64,000 nt of DNA, taken from Corticium candelabrum (Eukaryota > Porifera > Homoscleromorpha > Homosclerophorida > Plakinidae). The stretch is taken from the NCBI RefSeq assembly GCF_963422355.1, contig NC_085086.1, positions 9,593,936 to 9,657,935 of the forward strand, written 5' to 3'. The translations under genes and the position numbers were made by a program. Positions 1 through 12,800 of the stretch are shown here, piece by piece. The number at the start of each line of letters is the position of its first letter. Position 1 is the first letter of the stretch. The notes under the pieces were generated by a model. The model made no database searches and was not told where the DNA came from. It was given only the letters and a program-made list of their open reading frames with translations.

Positions 1-519
1 CTGTACGGTGAACGATGCATTTGTTCCATGAACGGGGTATGCGAGGCTCCGCACATTTTGAATTTCACTTTAAGCAGAGAAGAGCTACAATGCTCTCGTT
101 TGGTGTGATCAATTACAACTTGGATACCTAAATTTATGATGTGGTAGGGACTGCGTTAAAAAACGAATAACTGAGAACTCGCGTCCGAAATATGATGGTG
201 TCCGAATAACGGGTCCTCGCTCTACATGCGCTGCTTGAAACGGGATGCGATAAAATGGAAGCATATTACAATAATGTTTTTTGAAATATTAATTTTAAAA
301 ATATAAAATAATTTTTCGGGGTATGTGCACCTTTACAACTATCATACATAAATTTAAAATAACTTTTATTTTTTTATGTCAGTGGCCCTTTAAAATAAAT
401 TATCTTTATAATATCACCTAAAGCCGACGCCCATAAGCGAAAAGCAAATGTGCAATTTTTAAATTGTTCTGTCCAAAGCCTTACGTGCCGAACCGCTTCC
501 AGACATATTATTGCTGTAG
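1..519. other. 5' flank / intron of the CCP-array gene
   Basis: No exon can be supported here. The last ~90 bases (from about 425) resemble the intron just upstream of the duplicated exon at 2674, so they are probably intronic. The true first exon and signal peptide of the CCP-array gene should lie upstream of the window. The ATG at 450 lies before the acceptor AG (518-519) and is not a convincing start. Confidence 0.5.
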
Positions 520-1345
520 GTATACAATGTCCGTCTCTTGAACGTATAAGAAACGGCAGATATATCATGAATAACGACAGCAGATATGTAGACACCAAAG
601 CGCACTACACTTGCAACAGAGGCTACGATCTCTTTATGGATGCAGAGAGGTCATCTTACAACCGCCAATGCCGTCAAGATGAAGACATGAAAAGATGTGA
701 AGGACACTGGAGCGGAAGAAAACCGTGCTGCATACGTAAATTTTAACATACGTAACAATAAAATATCCAATTCATTTCTATTTTAGCAAGATCTTGTCCG
801 AATCCTAAACCATTTGTGAACGGAACGGTTATTGGAGATCATTTCTTTTATCCGGAAACAATTTCAATCAGTTGTGATGTCGGACACGAATTGACGAAAG
901 ACGGGCCAGCTTATCAATGTGATGAAACCGGTTCTTGGGTTCCTCTATCTGGTCCATGGGCAAAAAGGCATAACCCCTATAATTTGCGCGCTGCGGCAGA
1001 ACTGCAACTAGTCCAAACTTGTCTAAGAAGAAATAGCATTCAAACGGAAAATTTAGAAAATTCTGAACTAAATTTTGCAAGATGCGAACGTAAGAACATC
1101 GCACGTTTCTAAAACAATTTTATCCTCTATGGCGTGTTTAGCGGTCGGCTGCGGAAAGCCGAAAAATCCTGTGGATGGACAATGTTCAGGAACTTACTAT
1201 CAGTTTGAAGGAGTTGCGCAATGTAAATGCAACCGGGGATACTGCATAGTTGGACCAGACGAAACTCAATGTAACTCATCAGGACAATGGTCGAATAAGG
1301 CACCCAGCTGCAAAAGTAAATATGGCATTAAGATTGATATATAAA
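425..1345 (+). repeat. Recent internal duplication, unit 1 (A-B-C CCP trio)
   Basis: The block of three CCP exons with introns is duplicated at about 2575-3500. Exon 520-735 and exon 2674-2889 differ at only 12 of 216 positions by my count, and the flanking intron sequence is also recognisable in both. The middle trio (1373-2195) is an older, diverged copy of the same three-exon unit. Confidence 0.85.
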
Positions 1346-4300
1346 TACTACAATTTTGAAATTAATATTTAGAAATTCAATGTCCACCTCTTAGCGATCC
1401 CGAACATGGTACAGTACAGTTGAGCTCAGAACAAAGGTTTGTACATGATACGGCAGTTTACAGCTGTCATTCCGGCTATGAACTAAATATGGATAAAAAG
1501 ATTCAAAGATTTACTCGAATTTGCTTACAACTCGATAAGCCTTACAAATGCAACGGAGCGTGGAGCGAAAAACCGCCATGTTGTATACGTACGTCCTGTT
1601 TGTGTTAATCTTGTGACACTAATAACAGACTTGTATTACAATAGCAAGGTCATGTCCGGATCCTAACAATTCTAACTTCACAAATGGAACTATAGAGGGA
1701 AATGCCTATTTCTACCCCGAAACAATCTTCCTAAATTGCAGTGAAGGTCACGAGATCGTCGACGGAGGATCCTATTTTCAGTGCAATCAAAGTGGCCAGT
1801 GGAATGAAATATCAAAAACCAGTGACAAGGCATTACAGCAAGCCAATGAGAGAATCAACTCAGAACGTGAGAAAGTAAAAGTCTGCATATCGCCAAAGTC
1901 AAATTCAATTAAAACAAGGCACTTTCCCACCAAAGTGAGACAATTTCCTACCTGCCAACGTAAGAATATAACAATTACGTATTTAACTTAGTATGTATAT
2001 TGAGTGCATTGTCCCATTTAGCTAAAATTTGTAGGAAACCTGTTGTCGACAGTCACTGTACTCTGGTGTCAACGAGCTTCCAATATCGAAGCAAAGTGAT
2101 GTTTGACCGCAACTATGGATATTGCGTTGTTGGTAGTACTAGCTCTCAATGCAATTCAGAAGGACTTTGGTCAAATGCGTCACCAACCTGTGAACGTAAG
2201 ATATAATTTTTGATTGATTAACAAAACAGCGTTAATAACAGTTTGTGATTGGTGCAAACATATTGCTTCTGACTGAACCACATAATTACGTGCGGAAGCC
2301 AATTTTGTGAGATTCGGCTTAACGCGTCCTAGAAGGCGTACTTAACTTTGGAATTAATCAGCGTCTAAGAAATTTTTTAAAATATTGACGAGTTGGTTAT
2401 CATAAACTGAAAAATGGCATTTATCTCTTTGAGTAATTTAGTTTTTAGTGCGTAAATCTATACTGTATGTCGAGGCTTGTAAAGTGTCTCTTCTTTCACT
2501 TTTACATCATAACACTCAGCAGCATAGACACTATAAATATATCATCTTTCTATATGATATAACCTAAAGATGACGGCAATGAGGGAATGGTAAATGTACA
2601 TTTCTTAATATTGCTCCGTCCAAGCTTCACGTGCCGGACCGCTTCCGCAGATTCTGACATATTATTGCTGTAGGTATACAATGTCCGTCTCTTGAACGTA
2701 TAAGAAACGGCATATATGTCATGAATAACGACAACAGATATGTAGACACCAAAGCGCACTACACCTGCAACAGAGGCTACGATATCTTCATGGATGCAGA
2801 GAGGTCATCTTACAACCGCCAATGCCGTCAAGATAACGACATAAAAAGATGTGAAGGATACTGGAGCGGAAAAGAACCGTGCTGCATACGTAAGTTATAT
2901 ATTTGTAGTAGCAATACAATATCCAAGCCATTTCTATTTTAGCAAGATCTTGTCCGAATCCTAAGCCATTTGTGAACGGAACGGTTACTGGACATCATTT
3001 CTTTTATCCGGAAACAATTTCAATCAGTTGTGATGTCGGGCACGAATTGACGAAAGACGGGCCAGTTTATCAATGTGATGAAACAGGGTCTTGGGTTCCT
3101 CTCTCTGGTTCATTGGCAAAAAGGCATAAATCCTATAATTTGCACGCTGCGGCAGAACTGCAACAGATCAAAACTTGTCTAAGAAGATATAGCATTCAAA
3201 CGGAAAATTTAGAAAATTTTGAACTGAATTTTGCAAGATGCGAACGTAAGAACATCGCACGTTTATTGAAAAAGTTTATGCTCTATGGCGTGTTTAGCGG
3301 TCAACTGCGGGAAGCCCAACAATACTGTGTATAGACAATGTTCAGGACCTTACTATCAGTATAAAGAAGTTGTGCAATGTACATGCAACCCGGGATACTG
3401 CATAGACCATGATAAGATAACTTGTGACGCAAAAGCTAAATGGTCTCCATCAATACCAACCTGCTCAAGTAAGTCTCTCCAATAATGTTATTCCTTTCAA
3501 TAAATGTCATGGTATTCTAGGAATTTATTGTCCTCAACTGAAGTATAATGCGACTCGAATGTGGTTAACAATAAAAAGAGATGGACAAGCAAAAGACTGC
3601 CTTAAAGACAAGTTTTGCTATGGAGATACTGTTACCTTTGATCCTCGCCCTGGTTACTCCATCGACCGCAGCGTTCAACTTGTATGTGAGCAATACAAAT
3701 CAAGCCCTCGTCAATGCGCAGGCTATTGGCATCCCGATGATCGACTACCACAACCTCTTGGTATTCACACGTGTCCTTTCTTGATAAATAACAGACTGTA
3801 AAGTATTTGTAAATAGAAAAGATTTGCACTCCTCCTCCTGTAAAGATCAATAACAGACTTGTCCATGGTAGTGATTTTACCGTCGGATCCACAATCAGTT
3901 ACAGCTGCTCAGCAGACTACGAGCTAAAGGATGGTAGTGATACAAGAATATGTTTGTCGTCGGGACAGTGGAGTGGAATGCAACCAAGATGTGAACGTGA
4001 GTCGTTTTCCACTTGCTCTGCTCGATTTCCTTTGACAAGTATTTTCTCACTAGACGTTTGCGCCAAATATGTGGCACAACCTGGCTCCGTTCGGTATTGT
4101 ATTGTAACAAGCGATAAGGCAGAACTAGTCTGTCCAGGAATAACTGAGTGCCCGTCAGACCTCACTCCGGTCTGCTCAAGTGATACACAAACTTACAACA
4201 ACCTCTGTCTCCTAAAAATTTCTGGCTGCAGAAAGTACGGCGTCAACGATACAACAACCGCTGTAGCAAACGACAACTGTCTTTTCGGTACGAAGTAGCT

Positions 4301-5526
4301 AACAGTTAAATAGACCACCGTGCTAAGACAATTTTACATTAACATGCATTAGGTGGAATTTGTACTGAACTGCAACCAAAACCATCACCTGGAGATCAGT
4401 GCAGACAAACTGCGTATCGATATTTCTACAATACTGAAACGTCAGAGTGTGAACGGTACGCAAACGGACCCTGTTACAAAGGACATAACAGTTTCTATAC
4501 ATTGGACGATTGCAAAGATCACTGTGATACAAGTAGAAACACCGTAGCTGTTTATCCATAATATATAAATGATTGATCAAGGTTATTGCATTCAGGTAAT
4601 CCTTGCATTTCTAATATGGACCTTGGCTTGTGCAATCTTCATCAGCTACGTTACTATTACAACCTGACAGAAGAGAAGTGCATGGAATTTAACTATTCAG
4701 GCTGCTATGGAAATGAAAACAATTTTATATCAAAGCCAACGTGCGAAGCAAAATGTAAGCACTAAAAGAAATATATGGAGTCAATCATTAAGGTACTAAT
4801 ATGTTTCAGGCAGCGGAGTTCGCATCATGACTGCAGGTAAATGACAACACTATTGTACTGTTATGCTACAATTGATCTCCACTCTTTAAGTGGTCTGGGA
4901 CCGGTTGTGGCTGCCATAACTAGTACTCAAGACCAGTTTTGGTTGTCATAGTTGGTCCGGTATTGCCGTGAGTAGTCCCAGACCCCAGACGACAAATCTA
5001 ACCCTAGAATCGAAATTGTCAGTATAGTTAGGAGCAGTTGTAGTGTGACAGTACTACATCTAGCGATGACTTTACCTGTGAATTGAAATTACAGAAGATT
5101 GCTGCAGAAAGAATACCCTGAAAGATCAGTGCAAAGGCGAACTAGGTTAAGTCCATTATCATATCACAACTAAGTTTTAATTTAATTAATATAATTAATT
5201 TAGTATTAGATATTGATGCTATTGACATCTTTAACAAAAATGGAAGAGTGATCGTTGGAATAAAATTCAAACCAAGGAATTTAAAATATCTACCAGTACA
5301 AAAGTATAAAAATGCTTTTAAACTTTCGCTGCCAATAGCTAAAAGTGAAGTGGAAGGATGCGACATGAAATGTCCAAAGTTCGGTTCAAAGAAGAAATAT
5401 TTAGTTGTTGTTAAAGGAGCCAGTATCAAAAAGAGGCAAGTGAAAGCTGAAAAGTACCACTTAATCCAATACAGAGACGGCGGCGAAAAGTCTAAAAAGG
5501 TTGCTCAACTCAAACAATGCAATTAA
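520..5526 (+). CDS. Secreted CCP-array / Kazal-FIMAC / double Kunitz / NTR protein (5' partial)
   Basis: Exons, all phase 1-1 and continuous in frame: 520-735, 787-1089, 1142-1315, 1373-1588, 1645-1959, 2022-2195, 2674-2889, 2943-3245, 3298-3468, 3521-3760, 3817-3996 (eleven CCP-type modules); 4054-4287 (Kazal/FIMAC-like, CPSDLTPVCSSDTQTYNNLC); 4353-4532 and 4596-4754 (Kunitz modules with GPCYKGHNSF and SGCYGNENNF cores); 4810-4836 and 5095-5145 (short linkers); about 5204-5526 (NTR-like C-terminus, stop TAA 5524-5526). At least ~1,150 residues are encoded here. The first nine CCP exons are three repeats of an A-B-C trio; type A modules carry an extra Cys pair and end in PCC, and type B modules have a long C-terminal extension. 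Known family roles: CCPs bind complement fragments, Kunitz and Kazal domains inhibit serine proteases, NTR resembles the C345C domain of C3. A role as a complement or protease regulator is inference from domains and from the adjacent C3/Bf genes. The module order resembles WFIKKN proteins, with CCPs in place of WAP/Ig. Confidence 0.85.
2575..3500 (+). repeat. Recent internal duplication, unit 2 (A-B-C CCP trio)
   Basis: Partner of the block at about 425-1345. It has the same three exons (2674-2889, 2943-3245, 3298-3468) in the same phase, and the third exon is one codon shorter than its partner. It follows a 478-bp intron, the longest in this gene, which probably contains the duplication junction. 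Confidence 0.85.
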
Positions 5527-8374
5527 AATAGATGATGGCATGATCTGCAAGACTCACGTTGACGAGAAGATTTGGGTAGACAATTTGTGGTTGTTTGACT
5601 TCTAGCAAGTGCGCTAGAATGTTTGTGTTAGTGCTGTTTTGATACCTCTACAATGTGACGTAGAGATGACAATGGAGACAAGCGAGAAATTATTGACCCA
5701 GAAAACTCATTACGCGCCTGTGTGTGTGTGCAACGATTTCATGATATTCACAGCCAACCAATTACATAAGACAGTCACCTGAATCAACAAGTAATAGTAC
5801 AATACATAATTTAGAATAATAACTTAATGTAAAATATATGTTCACGCAAACTTCAAAATTTGCATACAATCCTGCAAATCTGTTCATTCATATGTATAAG
5901 ATTTTTTCTAATTTTGCCAAATTTAAACACTCTTCATACAAAGTCTGTACAAGACAGAAATTGGAAGCATGTCTGTGCGTAATGTAAAAATAGTAATGGG
6001 TGCTCATTGCATTCCCACATGTGCGAGCGAGCACGTACTGTACATACATGCAGCTGCAGAGTGAAATTTCAAAACAACTTTTAGAATACGCCGTTCGATA
6101 CACTAGCTGTATTTAGTACAAGATCAGAAAAAGAGAGCTGCTGCTAGATACCGTCGTAACTTGCAGACGCATTGATTCGGGCAGCATTTACATAGTCAAA
6201 GCGGCAAAAAGCAAAACACGACTGTTTCATCTATACGTGTGTTTATTACATCACCTATCAATCGCAATGAAATCTCATTCTAGATAACCGCGATAAACAC
6301 AACTCGATACTCACTCACGTATACAGCTCACAACTGTCGAAAGCTGCATCAAAATTGATCACACTCTAGATAATTAATGTGTGTAGTACCATGAGTCTAA
6401 CTTTGATTAATATTTCACTCAGCTAGATATAGACGTCCTTTATGGAGCGACTGTCAGCAAGCCAAATATTTCAATGCAATTTCAGTCACAAAACATCGGC
6501 CGCAGCTAACAAGATGGCATCGGCCAGTCGCAAGAGTAGATTAGCTACATACTAGTACTGTTGAGGGCACTAGATGGACAGCAAACCAGTTTTGTTCGAA
6601 CAGCTTCGTACAATTAATAAACCCTCTACAGTCGTATTAAGTGACTTGTTTCCTTCAAATTTCTTTGAACTGTGTACTTTGCGCGCTTTCTTCAGTCAAT
6701 GGTGTCTAGCGATGACGTCACATGAAGTGTTATACTTAGTTACGTAAATCAATAGTCAAGCGAACGGAAAAGCGCGTAGCCAACGGTGTAGACGCGTAAA
6801 CTATACCGTTTCTTCAATTCGCTCGATGGGTGGACAATTGGGAGTGGTGCGCAACGGACAGTAAAACGCGCATGCTTAACAGTAAGTGAGCTATGTTTCC
6901 AAGGCGATGTTAGCAGCTGTTAACTTTCATTACATTTTCTAATTATTATGAGCTAAGAACAGCATTAACTGTCAAAAACAGCTATTACAACAATTATCTC
7001 AGACGCTGTACAAGTTAAAATGCTGATTATGCGTAATTCAATCTTGTTGTCATGGCAATAATAACAGTGACGTCACATAACGTGAAGTGTCAATTCTTTA
7101 CACCCATCAAGGAAAACAAACAATTATTCAAAATGATCAATTTGTAACAGCTGTCCCCTGGGTGTAGGGGCAGTGAAACACAGTCACATAAGTGAGCATA
7201 GTTTCTATAGAAACATCTCTAGTGATGACGTCACAAGACGTAAACTATTATATGTTTACTTTCTTCAAAACTAGCAAAGAACAATTCGAATTTATTAATT
7301 CCTAAACGATTCCCCCTGGGGTAGGGGTGGTGGCGCACTGACTGATGCACGACCGGACGTACACACGGGCGGACACTCAGAGTACCCCTTTGACGCATTA
7401 GAGAAAACTCGATCGCTTCGCTGGCTTGCAAACTAGTTTACACGGTATGCAATACAAACAACTAGACAAAATTGTTGTGCTACACAGCAGCCTCTTCTTC
7501 ACCTGAACTAATTATGTATTATTACTTATTTTTTGGTACAAGCATTTCTCATTTAGCTCAAAGCCAACAACTCTAACAATTTCTGTAGCAGCTGCGGTTC
7601 CGGATTTTCTATACACTGCTAACAGCTGCGCCTGCCTTCACAATATAGCCTCGACCTCCAGGAACGTGCAGTACCAATTACTTCAAGGCCTATTCTAGTT
7701 GGTGCAAGGGCATGGGAGGAAGAGGCTAGTCGTTATACTGTTTGTATTACCTAAAAACTGCAAGGATAAAATGTTATGGTAAAGACCTAGAACTCTGTTC
7801 ATCATTGCCATTACTAGTACTATAGACAATTGACAAATATGTTGTTCTGAATTTAGTCCTGTAATTTATGAACAACATTTACCTGTACAAGGTACGTCGA
7901 GAGCTGCAATGATGGCAAGATTTTGAAGCCAAAATGCACACAAAAACTTTTTCATTCATTATTTTAATGAATGTGCAGACCTACTTGAAACATTACATGA
8001 TTAGTTCATTTAACATAAAATCAAATAGATAATTCCAAGGAATTAGCAACTTTGAAATTAATATACAGTATACCCATCTATTTACAACAAATGTGAAACT
8101 ACAGATGTTTTAGTTTTATCTTGGAAGTACATATATTTGGTAAGCACAGTAGAGGTGGTATGCAAACACAGTAACTAATGTATCAGCATTGATCAGTGGC
8201 AGAGGATACAAATTTTAAGAAGAGATCGATTTCATTGTACAAAAGTTTTGCTGCTGACAGTTCCAAGCAGCTTCAAAAGTAGGTGATTTATTCTGCATCA
8301 CACTGCATTTTGATTCAGGTACAAGCAAGCTGAGAACATCGAGGCTGTGATAAGTGCCATGTATATGCATCATA
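5527..8374. other. Intergenic region
   Basis: No gene is supportable. The downstream flank of the CCP-array gene comes first. From about 6650 to 7440 there are diverged repeat-like blocks with CRE-like TGACGTCA palindromes at about 6713, 7069 and 7226. A short minus-strand open stretch at 7231-7431 looks like a dispersed repeat rather than a gene. Confidence 0.6.
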
Positions 8375-8620
<246 letters not shown>

Positions 8621-9429
8621 AGTCCAACACCATCTCCTCGCACTGTCCTGCCAGGTTCTGTATGATATGACAAACCGGGCACAACAGCTCGAGCAGAGGG
8701 TCTGGTACGAGGAGGTTACATCACGAACACGACACTACCACCACCACACTACACCACATCGCCACCTCTTCACCCTACCTCACGCCACACATAAAACACA
8801 AGAATATTTTTTTACCAGGACAGGCATCAAATAAACAACATATGATATATCAATTACTTTTTAAATTAATCTACTATAAGGTATTAACTATGAATTAATT
8901 ACCGGTACATGTATCTTCAGTGGCATTGCCGGACTCCGTAATCGATGAAGAATCACAAGTCAGTATAGAAAACAAGCAGCAAAATGGTAACATACCCGTG
9001 TAATCATATCAGCATTGTCTTCAATAGAAGAAATTAAAAGTCGCCTGTGAAGTTTACGGTCCGTCGGAACGTCTTTCGTGACAGTTAGGATTTGAACCGC
9101 TCGAAGACTCTGTAATTAAGAGGCCCGATAATATTTATCCCGGATATGGCAATGCTTGACCCACACGCAATTTGTAAAATAATATGTTTGGGGCACCGAG
9201 GCTAAAGCATTGACAGTATACTATGACGTCATTACCCTTATTTGACACACAAATCATCCACACTTGTATTATCTACCGCGATTGCTAGACGTACAATACC
9301 TTCTAATTACTGTACTTTATAAAGCAGATAATCACTAAATATTAATTAAATTAATTAATTTACCCTTACAAGTTATAATAGGTCCGAGTAAACCATTGCA
9401 TGGAAAGCATCTTGGCTAGTTACTTCAGT

Positions 9430-9495
<66 letters not shown>

Positions 9496-9833
9496 GCACA
9501 GGAACAGGCACAGCTGCATGCGTGTTTTGTATCTACAGGTCATAAAAATATATTGTATGTACAATCATTACTAACGTTCTCTTTCACTCTCAGTCTTCAT
9601 GCGACAGCTTCAATGTAATAAATTCAAATCTTTTGTAGTAATTCAACTGCAATCAAACAAGCCCGCTGTAGGTGTGACAATAAACCGTTTCCATTGACAG
9701 TTGCAATGATGTGAGAATGAAATATAGAGTGTACGGTACCGCCCAATTTACTCGTCTAACACTTGCTCTACCGGGTCTAAGCTTTGCCCGCCAAGACTCT
9801 ACGATCATTCAACGAGCAGAAATCAAAGAGGAA
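8621..9833. other. Intergenic region upstream of C3-like copy 1, with (CA)n at 9431-9494
   Basis: No gene is visible. It contains a 64-bp (CA)n tract and, at about 9729-9744, a GTACGGTACCGCCC element. That element corresponds to the longer palindrome found at the same distance upstream of C3-like copies 2 and 3. Confidence 0.6.
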
Positions 9834-12800
9834 ATGCTGGAAATCTTAGCTATAACAACAGCGCTGTTATTGCCATCAGCAGTCTTCAGGTTAGATGGAT
9901 CGAGCATGTAGCTATTTCAGTAAAGAAAAAGTAGTACAGCTAGATATCTTTGAGAATACATCTTTGCACACAAATTTCCTTTTGTGGTCAGTCTTTCGTG
10001 CATTAGTAAAGATCTCCTCTCATGTAGTGATGATCTGCTGATGACAATCCCAGTCAGTCTGAAACTGGGCGTCCCCAACAACATCGTGCTACATCTCGAT
10101 TCCATTGCTAGCAAGACTGTGCACATTCAGGCGTGCAACATTGGAAAGCGTGTGGCTTACATACAGAAAGTTGTTACCCCTGGTAAGTTTTTTCAAAACG
10201 GAGTCGATACGTACAACTGCACTAGCTAGGTCGCATGCATCTCGTTTGTGGGTGATTGTTAATTTTTGTAGGAAGTCCCACGATGGTCTCTGTTCAGGTG
10301 TACAAAAGACTGACTTCTTAAACTACCAACTGTCTGTTTACAATATGTTTGCAATTTTTGAAGATAAATGCAACAGACATCGATGCAGGAAGAACCGGGT
10401 GTTATTGCAATGGTAGCGTTACATTGCTGATTCAGTGACCTGCTTTGTCTTTGCGCCGCCTGATGAACGTATCGGTTGACTGTTCTGGCGCGTCTGTTTA
10501 CATATTTACGGACAAAACCGTCTATACTCCGGGGCAAGATGGTAATCAGTTTTCAGAAATTGTATGCACGCAGGACATGTCTTCTTAATGGTTTCTCTGC
10601 TCTAGTTTCGATTCGAGTTACTTGTCTGGATTGGAATTTGACAAGCTATGAAGAGCAGGTACATACATATACGTATGGTAATTTTATTTGTCTATATAAA
10701 TAATTACTGATTCTTGTTTTCTACAGCTCACTATTGACATCAAGGCTAGAAAATCAATTATTGATTTCTTAGATGTGAAAGGATAAGCAATTTCTCGGTG
10801 TGTCTAGAATCCCAAAGGAGTCATTATTAGACGATGGATTACAAAAATTCAAAAATCAAGTCAGATTACAAACGTTGGTAAAACAGCTTTTATTACTAAA
10901 GTAATTTTGCGCAACAGTTCTATTTGATGAAACACATACAATTGATAGTAAACCAGAATTTGGCTTGTGGACTGTGGATGTTCGTCCAAACAAAAACAGT
11001 AAGATGGGCAAACAATTCAAGAGCATCAGAATGAGTGCAACTGCTAATTGTGTGTTTGGTAATCTTACAAGGCTATGCCAATGGAAAGTTCTCAATTTGA
11101 AGTTATAGAATACGGTTAAATACGTTATTTTATAATATAATGTTTATGATAACAAATCTATATGACTGTGTTACAGTTGTATCTCGATTCCAAGTAAGAA
11201 TATCAGCTCCAGATTTTGTTCTGAAATCAACAGCACCTTTTGACATAACAGTAACAGCAAAGTAAGATTATGTTTAAGTTGAAACTCCTATATTTTGTAA
11301 AATTGTAAAATTGGAGAGCATGACAGCCACGCTATCCTTCAGGCAAGAATTTATTGTGTGGTAAAACAAATTATATAAACACCGATTATATATTTTTGAA
11401 AACTGACAAATTGATTATGCTGATGTTGTTTGCAATAACTGAATATTTGTCGCGTAATACCTATTACAAAGAAAGTAATATATTCTAGATAGGCTTGATA
11501 TCAATATAATTGTTAACACAATCATATAAATTTAATTCCGTTATTTACAGAATGCTGGTCTTGTATTTGTAACAAATTCAACAACTGACTACAATGTCGG
11601 TAAAAGAAATACAACTTATTGCATAGATTTTACTTAATAAAATATTGGTTGCTATCTATTTTAAAGTTTGTTTTCCTCCGGCTAAACTGGAGTCTACTCT
11701 TCCAAATTTAGAAGGTAGGAGATGTATTAATGCAAGGTTGTGTGTATAGAAATAGGTTACAGAGTTTAGTGATTAGCTTGCTGTGAGAATGGTGTAATTC
11801 ACTACAATGATTGCGACTCTCAAAAGAACATTGAGAATGAAAGCATTCACACTGAAGAATGTCTTGATGCGTTTTCTCGATGTTGCGAAGCTGCCACTAA
11901 GCAAGATTTATGCAGTTTTGGAAGTACGGTTTATTGTTTTGTTTAGTACGCGCAAGTATTCTCACAGGTATTCTCTACATTAATGCATAGGTCTAGTTAG
12001 GACTACTAAGACTACGGGTCATGGATCGTTGGACGTAGCCAGGACATTAATCCAACGCTATATCGATCACATTTCGCACAATCCTGGCTCAAGACGACAG
12101 CATTAATTTGATAAATTATACTGTTTACTGAGCTATTTTGTTACATTTGTCAATATGTCTCATCTAGAGACCGAGGAAAGACAGTTTTGAGAGTTAATGT
12201 ACCAGACACCGTAACTACCTGGCAAGTCAATGCGGTTGGAATTTCTGGCACTGGAATATTTGGAATACCTTTTCCTCAGCGCTTAAGAGTTTTTCTCCTA
12301 TTTTTCTGGAAGTCACTTTGCCTTATTCCGCCATACGAAATGAGCAATTTGTGGTAAAAGCGACAGTATACAACTACAACCCTCTAACAAGCGTTGACAA
12401 AAGAAGTCAAAACAGCCGTGCTATTTGGAATGTTGCGGGTTCTATTTCTATTTCTATAAATAAAAGGAACGACCTATCCGTAAAGTCTCTTGAGCTATAG
12501 AAGGAATAGCAGAGCAACATTGCATGCGCGGACAATATTGTCATGGTAGCAAGAAAATTGCACACAGACTTACACTCTAACACAATTAAGGAAAGCAAAA
12601 CACTAAGCTAATGACCTTCGAATTAATCAAGTGAATCTCTCTAAAATCATTAAAGCACTTTGACCGAAATTTGAACTTTTACAAATTAGTAAAGTGAATA
12701 TATTCGTTACATGGTGGTTCACTTGTCGTGTTTTAAAGGTTGCAGTGAACATGAAGTCACATTCATTTGATATCCGTACAACTGCCGGCACAGCAACAGC

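Noticed and set aside
450..746. ATG at 450 as the start of the CCP-array gene
   Set aside because: It lies upstream of a good acceptor (AG 518-519) in sequence that matches an intron of the duplicated block. Real CCP exons here begin with two bases after AG.
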